37,383 bases of DNA, taken from Flavobacteriales bacterium UBA1995 (GTDB lineage Bacteria > Bacteroidota > Bacteroidia > Flavobacteriales_D > Sanyastnellaceae). Location of the stretch: positions 30,861 to 68,243 of the forward strand of contig DDCX01000080.1 of the NCBI GenBank assembly GCA_002336475.1, in the 5' to 3' direction. The translations under genes were made by a program, and so were the position numbers. Below, piece by piece: positions 16,782 through 24,849 of this stretch. Within the stretch, counting starts at the first letter, position 1; every line of letters starts with the position of its first letter. The notes under the pieces were generated by a model. It worked only from the letters and a program-made list of their open reading frames with translations. It was not told the origin of the DNA and did not search any database.

Positions 16782-17444
16782 ATGTTTGTACAGGCTTGCA
16801 ACGCTTTTTCTGAAAACACGGTCCTCCTGCCCGATGGTGAGGGTGGAGTCGTCGTTTTTGACCCTGGTTTTTCAACCCCTCAGGAGTGGGAGTGGTTCGA
16901 TGCTGTGCTGGCCGAGCACAGCCTTCAGCCCCGCGCGGTTTGGTTGACCCATGCCCATTTAGACCACGTGATGGGTTGTCATGGGATGCACAAGCGATAC
17001 GGCCTTCGTCCAAGGCTGCACAGCTTGGATCGGCCCACCTATGAGATGGCCCACTGGGCAGCGGAGCGTTATGGTGTGGCACTGGACCCTTTGCCAGAAT
17101 GTGGAAATCAAGACTTTGTTGATGGCGAACACCTGGTCATAGGGCAGGTCGAATTGACCGTCCGACATACGCCGGGTCATGCACCAGGTCACGTGGTTTT
17201 TGTGGACGACCGGAACGCCCGAGTCATCGGCGGGGACGTGCTGTTTCAAGGCAGCATCGGCCGCACAGACCTTCCTGGAGGAGACCCCGATCAACTGGCC
17301 AAAAGCATCGAGAATGCCATTTACACCTTGCCCGATCACTACACGGTGGTGCCCGGTCATGGGCCTGCAACGACGGTTGGCGTTGAAAAGGCGGGCAACC
17401 CGTTTGTCAATGCAGCGGGGACGGGAATGTTGCAGCGCACCTGA
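16782..17444 (+). CDS. MBL-fold metallohydrolase, glyoxalase II-like
   Basis: This 220-aa metallo-beta-lactamase-fold hydrolase has the di-metal motif THAHLDHVMG (HxHxDH), HTPGHAPGHVVF, the bridging Asp in GGDVLFQGSIGRTDLPGGD, and the last His in VPGHGPATT followed by GVEKAGNPF. This pattern is that of the small glyoxalase II-like (GloB/YcbL) hydrolases, which usually cleave thioesters; the substrate is not evident. A GGGGA at 16766-16770 at good spacing supports the ATG at 16782; a TTG nine bases upstream is too close to it. It is divergent from the OM protein (60-bp gap) and convergent with the histidine kinase. Confidence 0.93.
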   Translation: MFVQACNAFSENTVLLPDGEGGVVVFDPGFSTPQEWEWFDAVLAEHSLQPRAVWLTHAHLDHVMGCHGMHKRYGLRPRLHSLDRPTYEMAHWAAERYGVALDPLPECGNQDFVDGEHLVIGQVELTVRHTPGHAPGHVVFVDDRNARVIGGDVLFQGSIGRTDLPGGDPDQLAKSIENAIYTLPDHYTVVPGHGPATTVGVEKAGNPFVNAAGTGMLQRT

Positions 17445-17501
17445 ACTGTCCCGAACCTCTGTTGCACGCGGGGCAGCCAAAGTGCGGGCGAGAAGACCGT
17501 T

Positions 17502-18545
17502 CTATGCCTTGAGGAGGGTAAACGAAAATGTGGAGCCCTTGCCCTTGGTAGATCGCACCGAGATGCTCTGCTCATGCGCCTCAATGATGTGCTTTACAAT
17601 AGCCAGGCCAAGTCCGCTTCCACCCGCATTGCGCGAACGGCTTTGGTCAACCCGGTAAAAGCGTTCGAAGACCCGGGGAAGGTGTTCTTCTGAGATGCCC
17701 AGACCATCGTCTGCAACCTCCACCAAGACCTGCTCTTCCATGTCGTAACATCGGATCTGCGTGGTGCCTTTTTCCATTCCATATCGGAGGCTGTTCGAGA
17801 CCAAGTTTGTGATGACCTGCTCGATTTTGCCAGCGTCGCCTTTGACATCGATTTTACGCCCCCCGTCTTCAACGAACACCACATTGATGTTCGCCCGGGT
17901 GGCCCGCGGTTCAAGTCCATCCATGACCTCGCGCACCAAATGGCCCAAATCGAAAGTGGTCACATCCAATTCCAGTGACCCCCCTTCAATTTTGGTGATC
18001 ACATCAAGGTCATCGATGAGGCCGGCCATACGGTCCACATTTTTGGCGGCTTTCATCAGGAATTTTCGGTTGTGTTCGGGGTCTTCGAGGGCCCCTTCAA
18101 GCAACGTCAAGATGTAGCCTTGGATGTTAAAAACCGGTGTCTTCAATTCGTGGGCCAGGTTGCCAATGAATTCCTTTCGGAAGGTGTCCTGCTCTTTGAG
18201 CAAGGAAATTTCATTGACCTTTTCGGTGGCCCAGTCCATCACGTCGAGCCTCACCTTTTCCATAACATCTTCCCCCATGTGAACATCGCGGGCACGTTCC
18301 TTGGTGCTTTTAAACCGGTGGATGTTCTTGTAGATGATGCGAACTTTCTGGTAGATGAATTTTTCGATGGCACTGTATATCACCGCCATGGAAAGGGCAA
18401 ACATGGACACCGCCCCCAATGCCAGGGCTTGTAAGGGCGCTTGAACATCATAAATCCAGAACACTGCGGTGGCACTCACCGTTCCGAAAATGGTAACGAG
18501 CAGCGCGCACATAAGTGCGACGCCCCGTGGTGTTCGAATGTTCAT
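17502..18545 (-). CDS. PhoR-like sensor histidine kinase
   Basis: This 347-aa inner-membrane kinase has two N-terminal membrane segments (about residues 9-31 and 37-58) with a very short extracytoplasmic loop and no recognisable sensor domain. A HisKA region follows with His132 in IGNLAHELKTPVFNIQGY. A complete HATPase follows: N box NLVSNSLRYG, G1 DDGLGIS, F box FERFYRVD, G2 GGSGLGLAIVKH. Its ATG overlaps the stop of the regulator by four bases (ATGA), so the two are translationally coupled. The organisation resembles the PhoB/PhoR-type pairs of Bacteroidota, but no phosphate genes are nearby, so the stimulus is unknown. Confidence 0.95.
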   Translation of the reverse strand: MNIRTPRGVALMCALLVTIFGTVSATAVFWIYDVQAPLQALALGAVSMFALSMAVIYSAIEKFIYQKVRIIYKNIHRFKSTKERARDVHMGEDVMEKVRLDVMDWATEKVNEISLLKEQDTFRKEFIGNLAHELKTPVFNIQGYILTLLEGALEDPEHNRKFLMKAAKNVDRMAGLIDDLDVITKIEGGSLELDVTTFDLGHLVREVMDGLEPRATRANINVVFVEDGGRKIDVKGDAGKIEQVITNLVSNSLRYGMEKGTTQIRCYDMEEQVLVEVADDGLGISEEHLPRVFERFYRVDQSRSRNAGGSGLGLAIVKHIIEAHEQSISVRSTKGKGSTFSFTLLKA

Positions 18546-19222
18546 TCTTCTTCGAACTTGTAACCTACACCTTTGACCGTTTTGAAGTTGTGGTTGCCCA
18601 GTTTCTCTCGAAGCTTGCGGATGTGGACATCAATCGTACGGTCCCCGACCACCACATCATTGCCCCAGACTTCCTTCAGAATGGTGCTTCTTTTGAAGAC
18701 TTTCCCTGGCTGTGAGACCAGCAAGGAGAGCAATTCGAATTCCTTCTTGGGCAAGCTGAGTTCCTTGCCATTGACAGCCACGATGTACCGGTCGCGATTG
18801 ATGGTGATGTTTTTGCCTTCGAATACTTCCTTGGCTACCTCTGATTTTTTGCCCCTCCGCAACAACGCCTTCATGCGGCTGAGCAGAACACGGGGTTTAA
18901 TGGGCTTGGTGATGTAGTCATCCGCTCCAGCGTCAAATCCTGCGATTTGGCTGTAGTCCTCACCCCGTGCGGTCAAAAAGGCAATCACTGTGCCTTCCAG
19001 TTTGGTGTTTTCCCGCATTTGGGTGCAGGTTTCCATGCCGTCCATTTCGGGCATCATGACATCGAGCAGAACCAGGTCTGGTATGACTTTCTCGGCTATT
19101 TCGATGGCCTCGCGGCCATTTCCAGCAGTGTAAACTGCAAATCCTTCTTTCTCAAGGTTGTATTGGACCAGTTCGAGAATGTCTGGCTCATCATCCACGA
19201 CGAGGATGGTTTGACTGCCCAT
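18542..19222 (-). CDS. OmpR/PhoB-family response regulator
   Basis: This 226-aa regulator has an N-terminal REC domain (phosphoacceptor Asp54 in LVLLDVMMPEMDG, acidic pair DDE at 10-12, conserved Lys in DYITKPIKP). The C-terminal OmpR/PhoB winged helix ends in DRTIDVHIRKLREKLG...TVKGVGYKFEE. ATG at 19222 gives the canonical MGSQTILVVDDEPD start; the open frame further upstream is non-coding. It overlaps the downstream kinase gene by four bases, and a good promoter match lies 21 bp upstream. It probably binds direct repeats as a phospho-dimer; targets are unknown. Confidence 0.96.
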   Translation of the reverse strand: MGSQTILVVDDEPDILELVQYNLEKEGFAVYTAGNGREAIEIAEKVIPDLVLLDVMMPEMDGMETCTQMRENTKLEGTVIAFLTARGEDYSQIAGFDAGADDYITKPIKPRVLLSRMKALLRRGKKSEVAKEVFEGKNITINRDRYIVAVNGKELSLPKKEFELLSLLVSQPGKVFKRSTILKEVWGNDVVVGDRTIDVHIRKLREKLGNHNFKTVKGVGYKFEEE

Positions 19223-19243
19223 GGCGTGTGTGTTCGGTTGGGT

Positions 19244-19273
19244 TAAAAATACAAGGAGCTGTCTGGACTGCAA
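19244..19273 (-). promoter_or_regulatory. Predicted Bacteroidota-type promoter for the two-component pair
   Basis: On the minus strand TTG (19273-19271) is followed after 19 bp by TATTTTTA (19251-19244), a 7/8 match to TAnnTTTG. The -7 box ends 21 bp before the regulator ATG. Spacing and position are as expected for Bacteroidota sigma-A promoters, so the pair can be transcribed independently of the acyltransferase upstream. Confidence 0.45.
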
Positions 19274-19317
19274 CGTTGTTGTGGGAGCGTTGTGGATGGT
19301 TTGGTGCAGTTCAACAT

Positions 19318-20637
19318 TTAGGGCTCCACCTTGCTTGCAGAAGCCAGGCACCACCGGTCTATGAAAGCATGGGGGACAGAGCGAGAGACGCGATGTTCAG
19401 TCCGCAAATCGATCAAGGCATCTTCCAAGGGCATCGCCAAGTGTTGGGCGGTACGGAACAAAATCAAGGCCGCAGGAAGCGCGAAGGGTTGGGTGGACCA
19501 TAGCCCTATTCCGACAGCCAAAAGGAACCAGGTGATGGTGACACCAACCATGGTGATTGGAACACTAAAAGTGGTTCTAAATGCCACATCTTTGAGGCGG
19601 TTTTCAGCCCATTTTTCCGCCAATCTCGGCCACCAACCTGTGGTCAGGATAAACACCAACCATGCGGGCAAACGCCACAGATGGGGCATCAGCTTGGTCC
19701 TGTTGTCCATCTTCAACCTTCCGAGGGCCGCAAAGTCGTCGGAGATTCTCGGGTGTCCAATTCCAGAGTAGAGCACGGCATTGAAATCACGCAATGCGTC
19801 TATTGGATTGCGTTGAATCGCATCGGCGGCGGCTTGCAGAAGTGAGGCGTCTGCAGGGCCCTCATTGACCCCTTCCAAGAAGCGACAAGCGGCGAGGTGA
19901 ACCTCATACAACGGCGGTTCAAGAAGGTGCACTGAATGGTTGACCAGACCGGTGTGAATGCGCGCGCTCAATGCCCGCCTTGAAGTGCCCGAGTCGGAGA
20001 GCAGATGAGGAATGTCAGCATAATGGATGGGGGCTCCTATTCGAACACGCGCTGTTGTCCGGTACCCCTCATAACGCTCGAAATCGAGTTGAATCGGCAG
20101 GACGTCTAGGCCGCGTTTGCGGATTTCGGGCCTGTGCAATGCGCCAACGATGAGCCGAGCAGTGCCGTTCCTGACCCTTCGAATGCGCCGCTCGCCAAGG
20201 TGGCCAGCCTCCGGGAATATGCCGCACACCGCGCCTTGCTCGAGCCGGTCATGTGCGGCCTCGAAGGTTGCTTTGTTGCGTTCCGCCATGTTAGGCGCCC
20301 GATCAATAGCTCGAAAAACCGGCATCATGTTGAACCTCAGGAGCAGCCACCGCCAAACAGGCTTCCGAAAGACATCGGCGCGCGTGAAAAAATGCAGCTG
20401 TGCATCCATCATGACACAAGCGAGGACCGGGTCAGCCAACCCATTCTGATGTCCTGCAATCAGCAGTTTTGCGGGTGAATCTGCCCCTGTAGTGTTCAGG
20501 TAATGCGCACCAGGGACACGCTTGTCTATGCGGTGCCACAATGTGGCTCCCCACCTTGTCCAAGGCCGCATTAAGGCATACACAACATGCCGTTTATGCC
20601 GGGGTACAGGGAAGGGCGGTGGCGCTATGCGGGGCAC
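19318..20637 (-). CDS. PlsC-like glycerol-3-phosphate/lysophospholipid acyltransferase with C-terminal membrane region
   Basis: This protein of up to 439 aa has an acyltransferase core: AGHQNGLADP (His63 and Asp69, the H-x5-D variant), FNMMPVFR (block II) and FPEAGHLGERRIRRVRNG (block III, residues ~141-158). The H-x5-D form occurs in the Gat1-like acyltransferases, so it probably acylates glycerol-3-phosphate or a lysophospholipid at the inner membrane. A C-terminal extension of about 200 residues carries hydrophobic segments (about 320-390). The longest frame begins with GTG at 20637, directly after the pheT stop (TAAGTG). An ATG at 20571 is the alternative but would cut into the conserved YALMRPW stretch. 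It follows pheT directly. Confidence 0.85.
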   Translation of the reverse strand: MPRIAPPPFPVPRHKRHVVYALMRPWTRWGATLWHRIDKRVPGAHYLNTTGADSPAKLLIAGHQNGLADPVLACVMMDAQLHFFTRADVFRKPVWRWLLLRFNMMPVFRAIDRAPNMAERNKATFEAAHDRLEQGAVCGIFPEAGHLGERRIRRVRNGTARLIVGALHRPEIRKRGLDVLPIQLDFERYEGYRTTARVRIGAPIHYADIPHLLSDSGTSRRALSARIHTGLVNHSVHLLEPPLYEVHLAACRFLEGVNEGPADASLLQAAADAIQRNPIDALRDFNAVLYSGIGHPRISDDFAALGRLKMDNRTKLMPHLWRLPAWLVFILTTGWWPRLAEKWAENRLKDVAFRTTFSVPITMVGVTITWFLLAVGIGLWSTQPFALPAALILFRTAQHLAMPLEDALIDLRTEHRVSRSVPHAFIDRWCLASASKVEP

Positions 20638-23091
20638 TTATCGCAGTGTAACCCCGAGCCTTTGGTTCAGTTGAGCGCAGATCCGCTCTACTGTTTTTTC
20701 GATGGCTTTTTCGCTGAGGGTTTTTTCAGCGTCTTGCAAGTGAACGGAGATGGCGTAGGATGTGGCGTCCGTTTTTTCGTCGTGGTATACATCGAAGAGG
20801 TTGACCGCTTGCAGCAGTTTGCCACCCGTCTGTCGGACCACGCCTTCAATTCCCGCATAAGTCACGCCCGCAGGGACTTGGAGGCTTAAGTCCCTTCGAA
20901 CCGATGGGAACCGAGCCAGCTCGTGGGCTTTAATCTTGCTCTTTCCAGACCAGGTGACCAACCCGCCAAAGGGCAAATCGGCGTGGTAAACGTCAGCGTC
21001 AAGGCCAAATTTCCGTGCGAGGGTGGGGTGCACCAGACCAGCGCGCACAGAGAAGCCTTTTGGACCTTTCCATTCGAGGCCTTCTTTGAACAGGCCACTG
21101 CCAGTCAGCGGAACACACTGCAAGCCCGCAACGCCACATTGGGTGAGCAGGGCCTCTACGGCGCCTTTCAGGGCCGACATCCCGTCTTGATCTAGGGCAC
21201 GCCAGCTTTCTGGAGCAGTTCGTCCGGAAACCGTCAGCGCCAGCCGCTCTGTTTCGATGTGTCCGCCCTGGCCATCTTGTGCATACACCTTTCCGAACTC
21301 AAATAGCGACAGGTCTGGGCGTTGGTGGTTCTTGTTGCGCGCCACAGTTTCAAGGCCTTGAAAAAGCAACGATTGGCGCATCGCATCCAATTCCGAGCTC
21401 AACGGATTCAGCAAGATGACCGCGCGGTCGGGGCTCAAGCTCGGGTCATCGGCGAGCTTGAGGTGCTCAGAGGGGACCAATGAATTGTGCATGACTTCGT
21501 GGAAGCCACGCCCGACCAAGGTCCGCGCCAAGTCATTGCGCAGTTGTTCGGGATCGGGGTTGGGCTTGGGCGAGAGCGATACGGTCATCCTGCCGGGAAG
21601 CGGAATGTGGTCGTAACCGTGGATGCGCAAGATTTCTTCCACCACATCCGCAGGGCGTGTCACATCCCTGCGATAGGCGGGGACACTCAAAGACAATGCG
21701 TCATTTTCTTCTGAGAGAACCTGGATGTCAAGGTCTGCCAAGATGCCTTTGACCCTCTGGCGATCCAGTGGAACACCAATCATGGTGTCTAAAGTTTGCC
21801 AGCTCAATTCCACTGGTGTAGCCTGAGGCAACGCTCCGGTGAAAGCCTGCACGCCACCGTCGGTTTCTGCGCCTGCACATTCTGCGAGTAGGGAAACCGC
21901 TTTCTGGAGTCCGCGGGTGGTCATTTCCGGATCGACGCCACGCTCAAAACGAAAGGAGGCGTCCGTCGAAAGGGTATGCCGCTTCGCGCTTTTCCGAATG
22001 GTGACAGGCTCGAACCAAGCGCTTTCCAGAAACACCGAGGTGGTGCCTTCATGAACGCCACTGTGCGCGCCTCCATAGACGCCAGCAAGGCACATCGGCT
22101 TTTCTGCATCTGCGATGACCAAGTCGGCCGCAGTCAGCGTCATCTCTTTGCCATCCAATGCAGTAAAGGCCTCTCCTTCTTTGGCCTTTCGGACCTTGAC
22201 CTGGTGGCCCTCGATCCGATCAGCATCAAATGCGTGCAGGGGTTGTCCCAAATCGTGCAGCACATAATTCGTCACGTCGATGACGTTGTTTTTGGGCTCC
22301 AAACCGATGGCGCGAAGGCGCTGCTGCATCCAGTCTGGAGAGGGGCCCACTTGCACGTTGCGCAGGGTGATGCCCAAGTAACAAGGGGCGCCATTTGCAT
22401 CCTCGACGCTCAGTGCGATGGGCCCTTTGCCTTCCTTGAGGGCTCCCGTCTCAGATGGTGCCAAATCCGGCACACCAGCTCCGGTTCCGGTTCCGCCATT
22501 CCAGAGCAGCGCCGCCCGAAGGTCGCGCGCCACACCGATGTGTCCCATGGCGTCGGTGCGGTTGGGGGTCAGTCCAATTTCTATCCGATGGTCGCTTTCC
22601 ACGCCGAGGGCGGCAGCGGCCCCAGCTCCAACTTCAGCTCCGGCATCGAGCACGAGGATGCCGTCGTGTCCTTTTCCAAGGCCCAATTCGTCTTCGGCAC
22701 AGATCATGCCTTCTGAGACTTCGCCCCGAATTTTGCCCTTCTTGATTTTGAAGGGGTCGCCCTCTGAAGGGTGGCAAACTGCGCCTACCGTAGCCACCAC
22801 AACTTTTTGGCCCGCTGCTACATTGGGAGCGCCACAGACGATGTGAAGTGGAGCATCGCCCCCCACGTCGACCGTTGTTGTGCGGAGCCTGTCCGCATTG
22901 GGGTGCTGTTCACAGGTCAGCACTTCACCGACCACCATGCCTTTGAGGCCGCCTGGAACGGCTGGAATTTCCTCCACGCCCTCTACCTCCAATCCCGTGG
23001 CGGTGAGGGTGTCGGAGATGGCGTGCACATCGAGACCAGGTTGGTGATCGATGGGGAGCCAAGTCCTGAGCCAATCAAGGGAAACGTTCAT
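20638..23091 (-). CDS. pheT: Phenylalanine-tRNA ligase beta subunit
   Basis: This 817-aa beta subunit of the alpha2-beta2 PheRS binds tRNA-Phe and edits Tyr-tRNA-Phe. Visible parts: N-terminal MNVSLDWLRTWLP; an EMAP/tRNA-binding domain (about 40-150, with CEQHPNADRL and GKIRGEVSEGMICAEDELGL); the B3/B4 editing region with YLGITLRNV and DVTNYVLHDLGQPLHAFD; B5 near 400-470; and a C-terminal FDX-ACB domain (LARFPSVRRDLSLQVPAGV to the end). Length is normal. It is not next to pheS, which lies 2.9 kb away on the other strand; this separation is common in Bacteroidota. The acyltransferase gene starts immediately after its stop. Confidence 0.97.
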   Translation of the reverse strand: MNVSLDWLRTWLPIDHQPGLDVHAISDTLTATGLEVEGVEEIPAVPGGLKGMVVGEVLTCEQHPNADRLRTTTVDVGGDAPLHIVCGAPNVAAGQKVVVATVGAVCHPSEGDPFKIKKGKIRGEVSEGMICAEDELGLGKGHDGILVLDAGAEVGAGAAAALGVESDHRIEIGLTPNRTDAMGHIGVARDLRAALLWNGGTGTGAGVPDLAPSETGALKEGKGPIALSVEDANGAPCYLGITLRNVQVGPSPDWMQQRLRAIGLEPKNNVIDVTNYVLHDLGQPLHAFDADRIEGHQVKVRKAKEGEAFTALDGKEMTLTAADLVIADAEKPMCLAGVYGGAHSGVHEGTTSVFLESAWFEPVTIRKSAKRHTLSTDASFRFERGVDPEMTTRGLQKAVSLLAECAGAETDGGVQAFTGALPQATPVELSWQTLDTMIGVPLDRQRVKGILADLDIQVLSEENDALSLSVPAYRRDVTRPADVVEEILRIHGYDHIPLPGRMTVSLSPKPNPDPEQLRNDLARTLVGRGFHEVMHNSLVPSEHLKLADDPSLSPDRAVILLNPLSSELDAMRQSLLFQGLETVARNKNHQRPDLSLFEFGKVYAQDGQGGHIETERLALTVSGRTAPESWRALDQDGMSALKGAVEALLTQCGVAGLQCVPLTGSGLFKEGLEWKGPKGFSVRAGLVHPTLARKFGLDADVYHADLPFGGLVTWSGKSKIKAHELARFPSVRRDLSLQVPAGVTYAGIEGVVRQTGGKLLQAVNLFDVYHDEKTDATSYAISVHLQDAEKTLSEKAIEKTVERICAQLNQRLGVTLR

Positions 23092-23268
23092 GCGGCTGGG
23101 TTTTTTGCGGACGGCAATGGGCCGTCATAGCGTACGCGAATTTAATCCACGAAAGAAAGCGTTGGTGTCGTGTAGGACGATTCGTGGGTTCTCGCGAAAG
23201 CCTGTTTTATCTTACAGCCGTTGAACGCATCACTGTGAGGCGTTTCTCCTTGCCAATATTTCGACGCC

Positions 23269-24321
23269 GTGAAAAAGATTCTCATCATCGAGGACAACCA
23301 GTTTCTTCGGACCACTACTGCTGACATCCTGCAGTTGGCGGGGTATGAAGTGATTCAGGCAGAACACGGAAAATCGGGAGTAGAGCGGGCCCAACTTGAC
23401 CGTCCCGACATGATCGTGTGTGATGTGGAAATGCCTGAGTTGGACGGCTACGGCGTGCTGCATTACCTATCAAACGACCCGAAAACGGCGATGATCCCCT
23501 TCATTTTCTTGACTTCGAGGGACGGGGCAGAGGAGATGAGAAGGGGCATGTCGAGTGGCGCAGACGATTATTTGGTGAAGCCATTTAGCGAAGCCGACTT
23601 GCTGGCCACCATTGAAGTCCGCTTGAAGAAAAGCGCCATTCTCCAGCGTGAATATGGACGGCCACCACAACGCCTGAATGAGTTTATCGCAGACGCCAGT
23701 GAGCAAGGGGGAATTCCCGGCATTGACGTTGGAGACAGGCCGCGGCGTTTCGGCACTGGGCAGGTGCTGTTCTCAGAAGGAGACGCCACCAACAATGTCT
23801 ACTATGTGGCTTCCGGCGTTGTCAAAGTGTTCCGCACCGACAACTACGGCAAAGAGTTGATCATCGAGCTGTGCAAGCCCGGAGATTTTTTGGGCCATAT
23901 GGATGTGCTCAAAGGGTTGGAGTACACCAGTGCTGCAGAAGTGTTAGAGGATTCAGAAGTACACCTCATACCCCGCAAAGTGTTTTTGGATTTGATGCAC
24001 CGCAACCGCGATGTCGCCATGCGGTTTATCCGAATGTTGGCAGGTGAGGTCACCCAAAATCAAGAGCGGTTACTGGCCCTTGCATATGCCTCTGTTCGGG
24101 AGCGCACGGCCCAAGCATTGCTGGATTTGAGCAACAGATTCAAGGAGGCTGCAACCAAGCCTCAGTTGAGCAGGGAGGACCTTGCGGGCATGGTAGGCAC
24201 CGCAAAGGAGAGCCTGATTCGGGCACTGAGTGATTTTAAATCGGACGGTTGGGTGAGCCTTCAAGGCAAGAACGTCATCATTGAAGATGAGGCCTCACTC
24301 AAGCGTTTTGCTGGCCGATAA
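23269..24321 (+). CDS. REC-CRP fusion transcriptional regulator
   Basis: This 350-aa protein begins at a GTG (23269). An N-terminal receiver domain (1-~125) has Asp52 in MIVCDVEMPELDG, the acidic pocket EDN at 8-10 and DDYLVKPFSEADL. A cyclic-nucleotide-binding-like beta-roll follows (about 160-265, VLFSEGDATNNVYYVASGVVKVFR). The C-terminal Crp-type helix-turn-helix is at about 275-345 (LSREDLAGMVGTAKESLIRALSDF). The phosphate-binding Arg motif of true cAMP sites is not evident (GHMDVLKGLEYTSAAEV), so a classic cAMP response is doubtful. It presumably combines phosphorylation input with FNR/CRP-type DNA binding. No histidine kinase is adjacent. Its 3' end overlaps the convergent 120-aa gene by 23 bp. 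Confidence 0.93.
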   Translation: MKKILIIEDNQFLRTTTADILQLAGYEVIQAEHGKSGVERAQLDRPDMIVCDVEMPELDGYGVLHYLSNDPKTAMIPFIFLTSRDGAEEMRRGMSSGADDYLVKPFSEADLLATIEVRLKKSAILQREYGRPPQRLNEFIADASEQGGIPGIDVGDRPRRFGTGQVLFSEGDATNNVYYVASGVVKVFRTDNYGKELIIELCKPGDFLGHMDVLKGLEYTSAAEVLEDSEVHLIPRKVFLDLMHRNRDVAMRFIRMLAGEVTQNQERLLALAYASVRERTAQALLDLSNRFKEAATKPQLSREDLAGMVGTAKESLIRALSDFKSDGWVSLQGKNVIIEDEASLKRFAGR

Positions 24322-24661
24322 GGTCCGCAGGGTTGTCGCCGAAATATTCCAGCAAGCCTCTTCGGATCAGCACATCTTGCTGCTTGGGCTCTAATTCTGG
24401 CAATGGCACTTTTTCTTCGAAATGGGGCCAACCTTCTTCGTCGCGACCCACAAAAGCGAAAAAGCCCTCTGGGACCATGACCGTGCAAACGGCCACATGC
24501 ATCAGGTCCATTTTCTCGTCCTTCTTGAAGGTTCTAAAACCTTGTCCCAGTTCTTGAACTCCAACCAGAAAGAGGATGTCTTGCAGGTCCATACCGCCAC
24601 CAAAACGCTTTTCGAGAACGTTGAGCAGGTTGCGCCAGCGGGTTTCAAATTCGACATCCAT
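24299..24661 (-). CDS. Small conserved Bacteroidota protein of unknown function
   Basis: This 120-aa acidic soluble protein starts at the ATG at 24661 (MDVEFETRWRNLLNVLEKRF). The open frame further upstream runs through a tRNA and is not real. I recognise the pattern ...LQDILFLVGVQELGQG..FKKDEKMDLMHVAVC...GWPHFEEKVPLPEL as a conserved hypothetical family in Flavobacteriia-like genomes, but no function is known to me. No signal peptide or membrane segment is seen. The start lies only 26 bp downstream of the tRNA-Pro terminator hairpin, leaving little room for a separate promoter. The 3' end overlaps the REC-CRP gene by 23 bp on the opposite strand. Confidence 0.85.
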   Translation of the reverse strand: MDVEFETRWRNLLNVLEKRFGGGMDLQDILFLVGVQELGQGFRTFKKDEKMDLMHVAVCTVMVPEGFFAFVGRDEEGWPHFEEKVPLPELEPKQQDVLIRRGLLEYFGDNPADLIGQQNA

Positions 24662-24675
24662 AAGAAATGCAATGG

Positions 24676-24712
24676 TAAGAAAACAGAAAGGAGAGCCCGA
24701 AGGCTCCCCTTT
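24676..24712 (-). terminator. Rho-independent terminator after tRNA-Pro
   Basis: On the minus strand, an 11-bp stem AAAGGGGAGCC / GGCTCTCCTTT (one G-T pair) closes on a TTCG tetraloop and runs into a T-rich tail (CTGTTTTCTT). It begins 7 bases after the tRNA 3' end. It is also only about 15-26 bases before the ATG of the next gene. The stability and T-tail make termination very likely. Confidence 0.88.
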
Positions 24713-24718
24713 CAGATG

Positions 24719-24791
24719 TCGGGATGACTGGACTTGAACCAGCGACCACACGTCCCCCAGACGCGTACTCTACCAACTGAGCTACATCCCG
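24719..24791 (-). tRNA. tRNA-Pro (anticodon GGG)
   Basis: The 73-base minus-strand sequence folds into a complete cloverleaf. The acceptor stem is CGGGATG/CATCCCG with discriminator A. The D stem is GCTC/GAGT (one G-T), with an AGTTGGTA loop. The anticodon stem is CGCGT/ACGTG around loop CTGGGGG, giving anticodon GGG at positions 34-36. The T arm is GCTGG-TTCAAGT-CCAGT. GGG reads the proline codons CCC/CCU. No CCA is encoded. A terminator follows directly. Confidence 0.96.
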
Positions 24792-24826
24792 GAATTCGCC
24801 GAAGCGGAGCGCGAAAATAGGCAATT

Positions 24827-24844
24827 CCTCCCGTCTACGGGAAG
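24827..24844 (-). terminator. Possible weak terminator hairpin after the lipoprotein gene
   Basis: On the minus strand CTTCCCG/CGGGAGG can form a 7-bp stem (one G-T) around TAGA, starting 5 bases after the lipoprotein stop and 35 bases before the tRNA. The downstream tract is not T-rich until TATTTTCG, which could instead be part of the tRNA promoter. Function is uncertain. Confidence 0.3.
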
Positions 24845-24849
24845 TAAAA

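Noticed and set aside
23108..23130. GACGGC/GCCGTC palindrome in front of pheT as a riboswitch or tRNA-Phe-type attenuator
   Set aside because: It is only 6 bp, with no alternative structure, leader peptide or Phe codon run visible.
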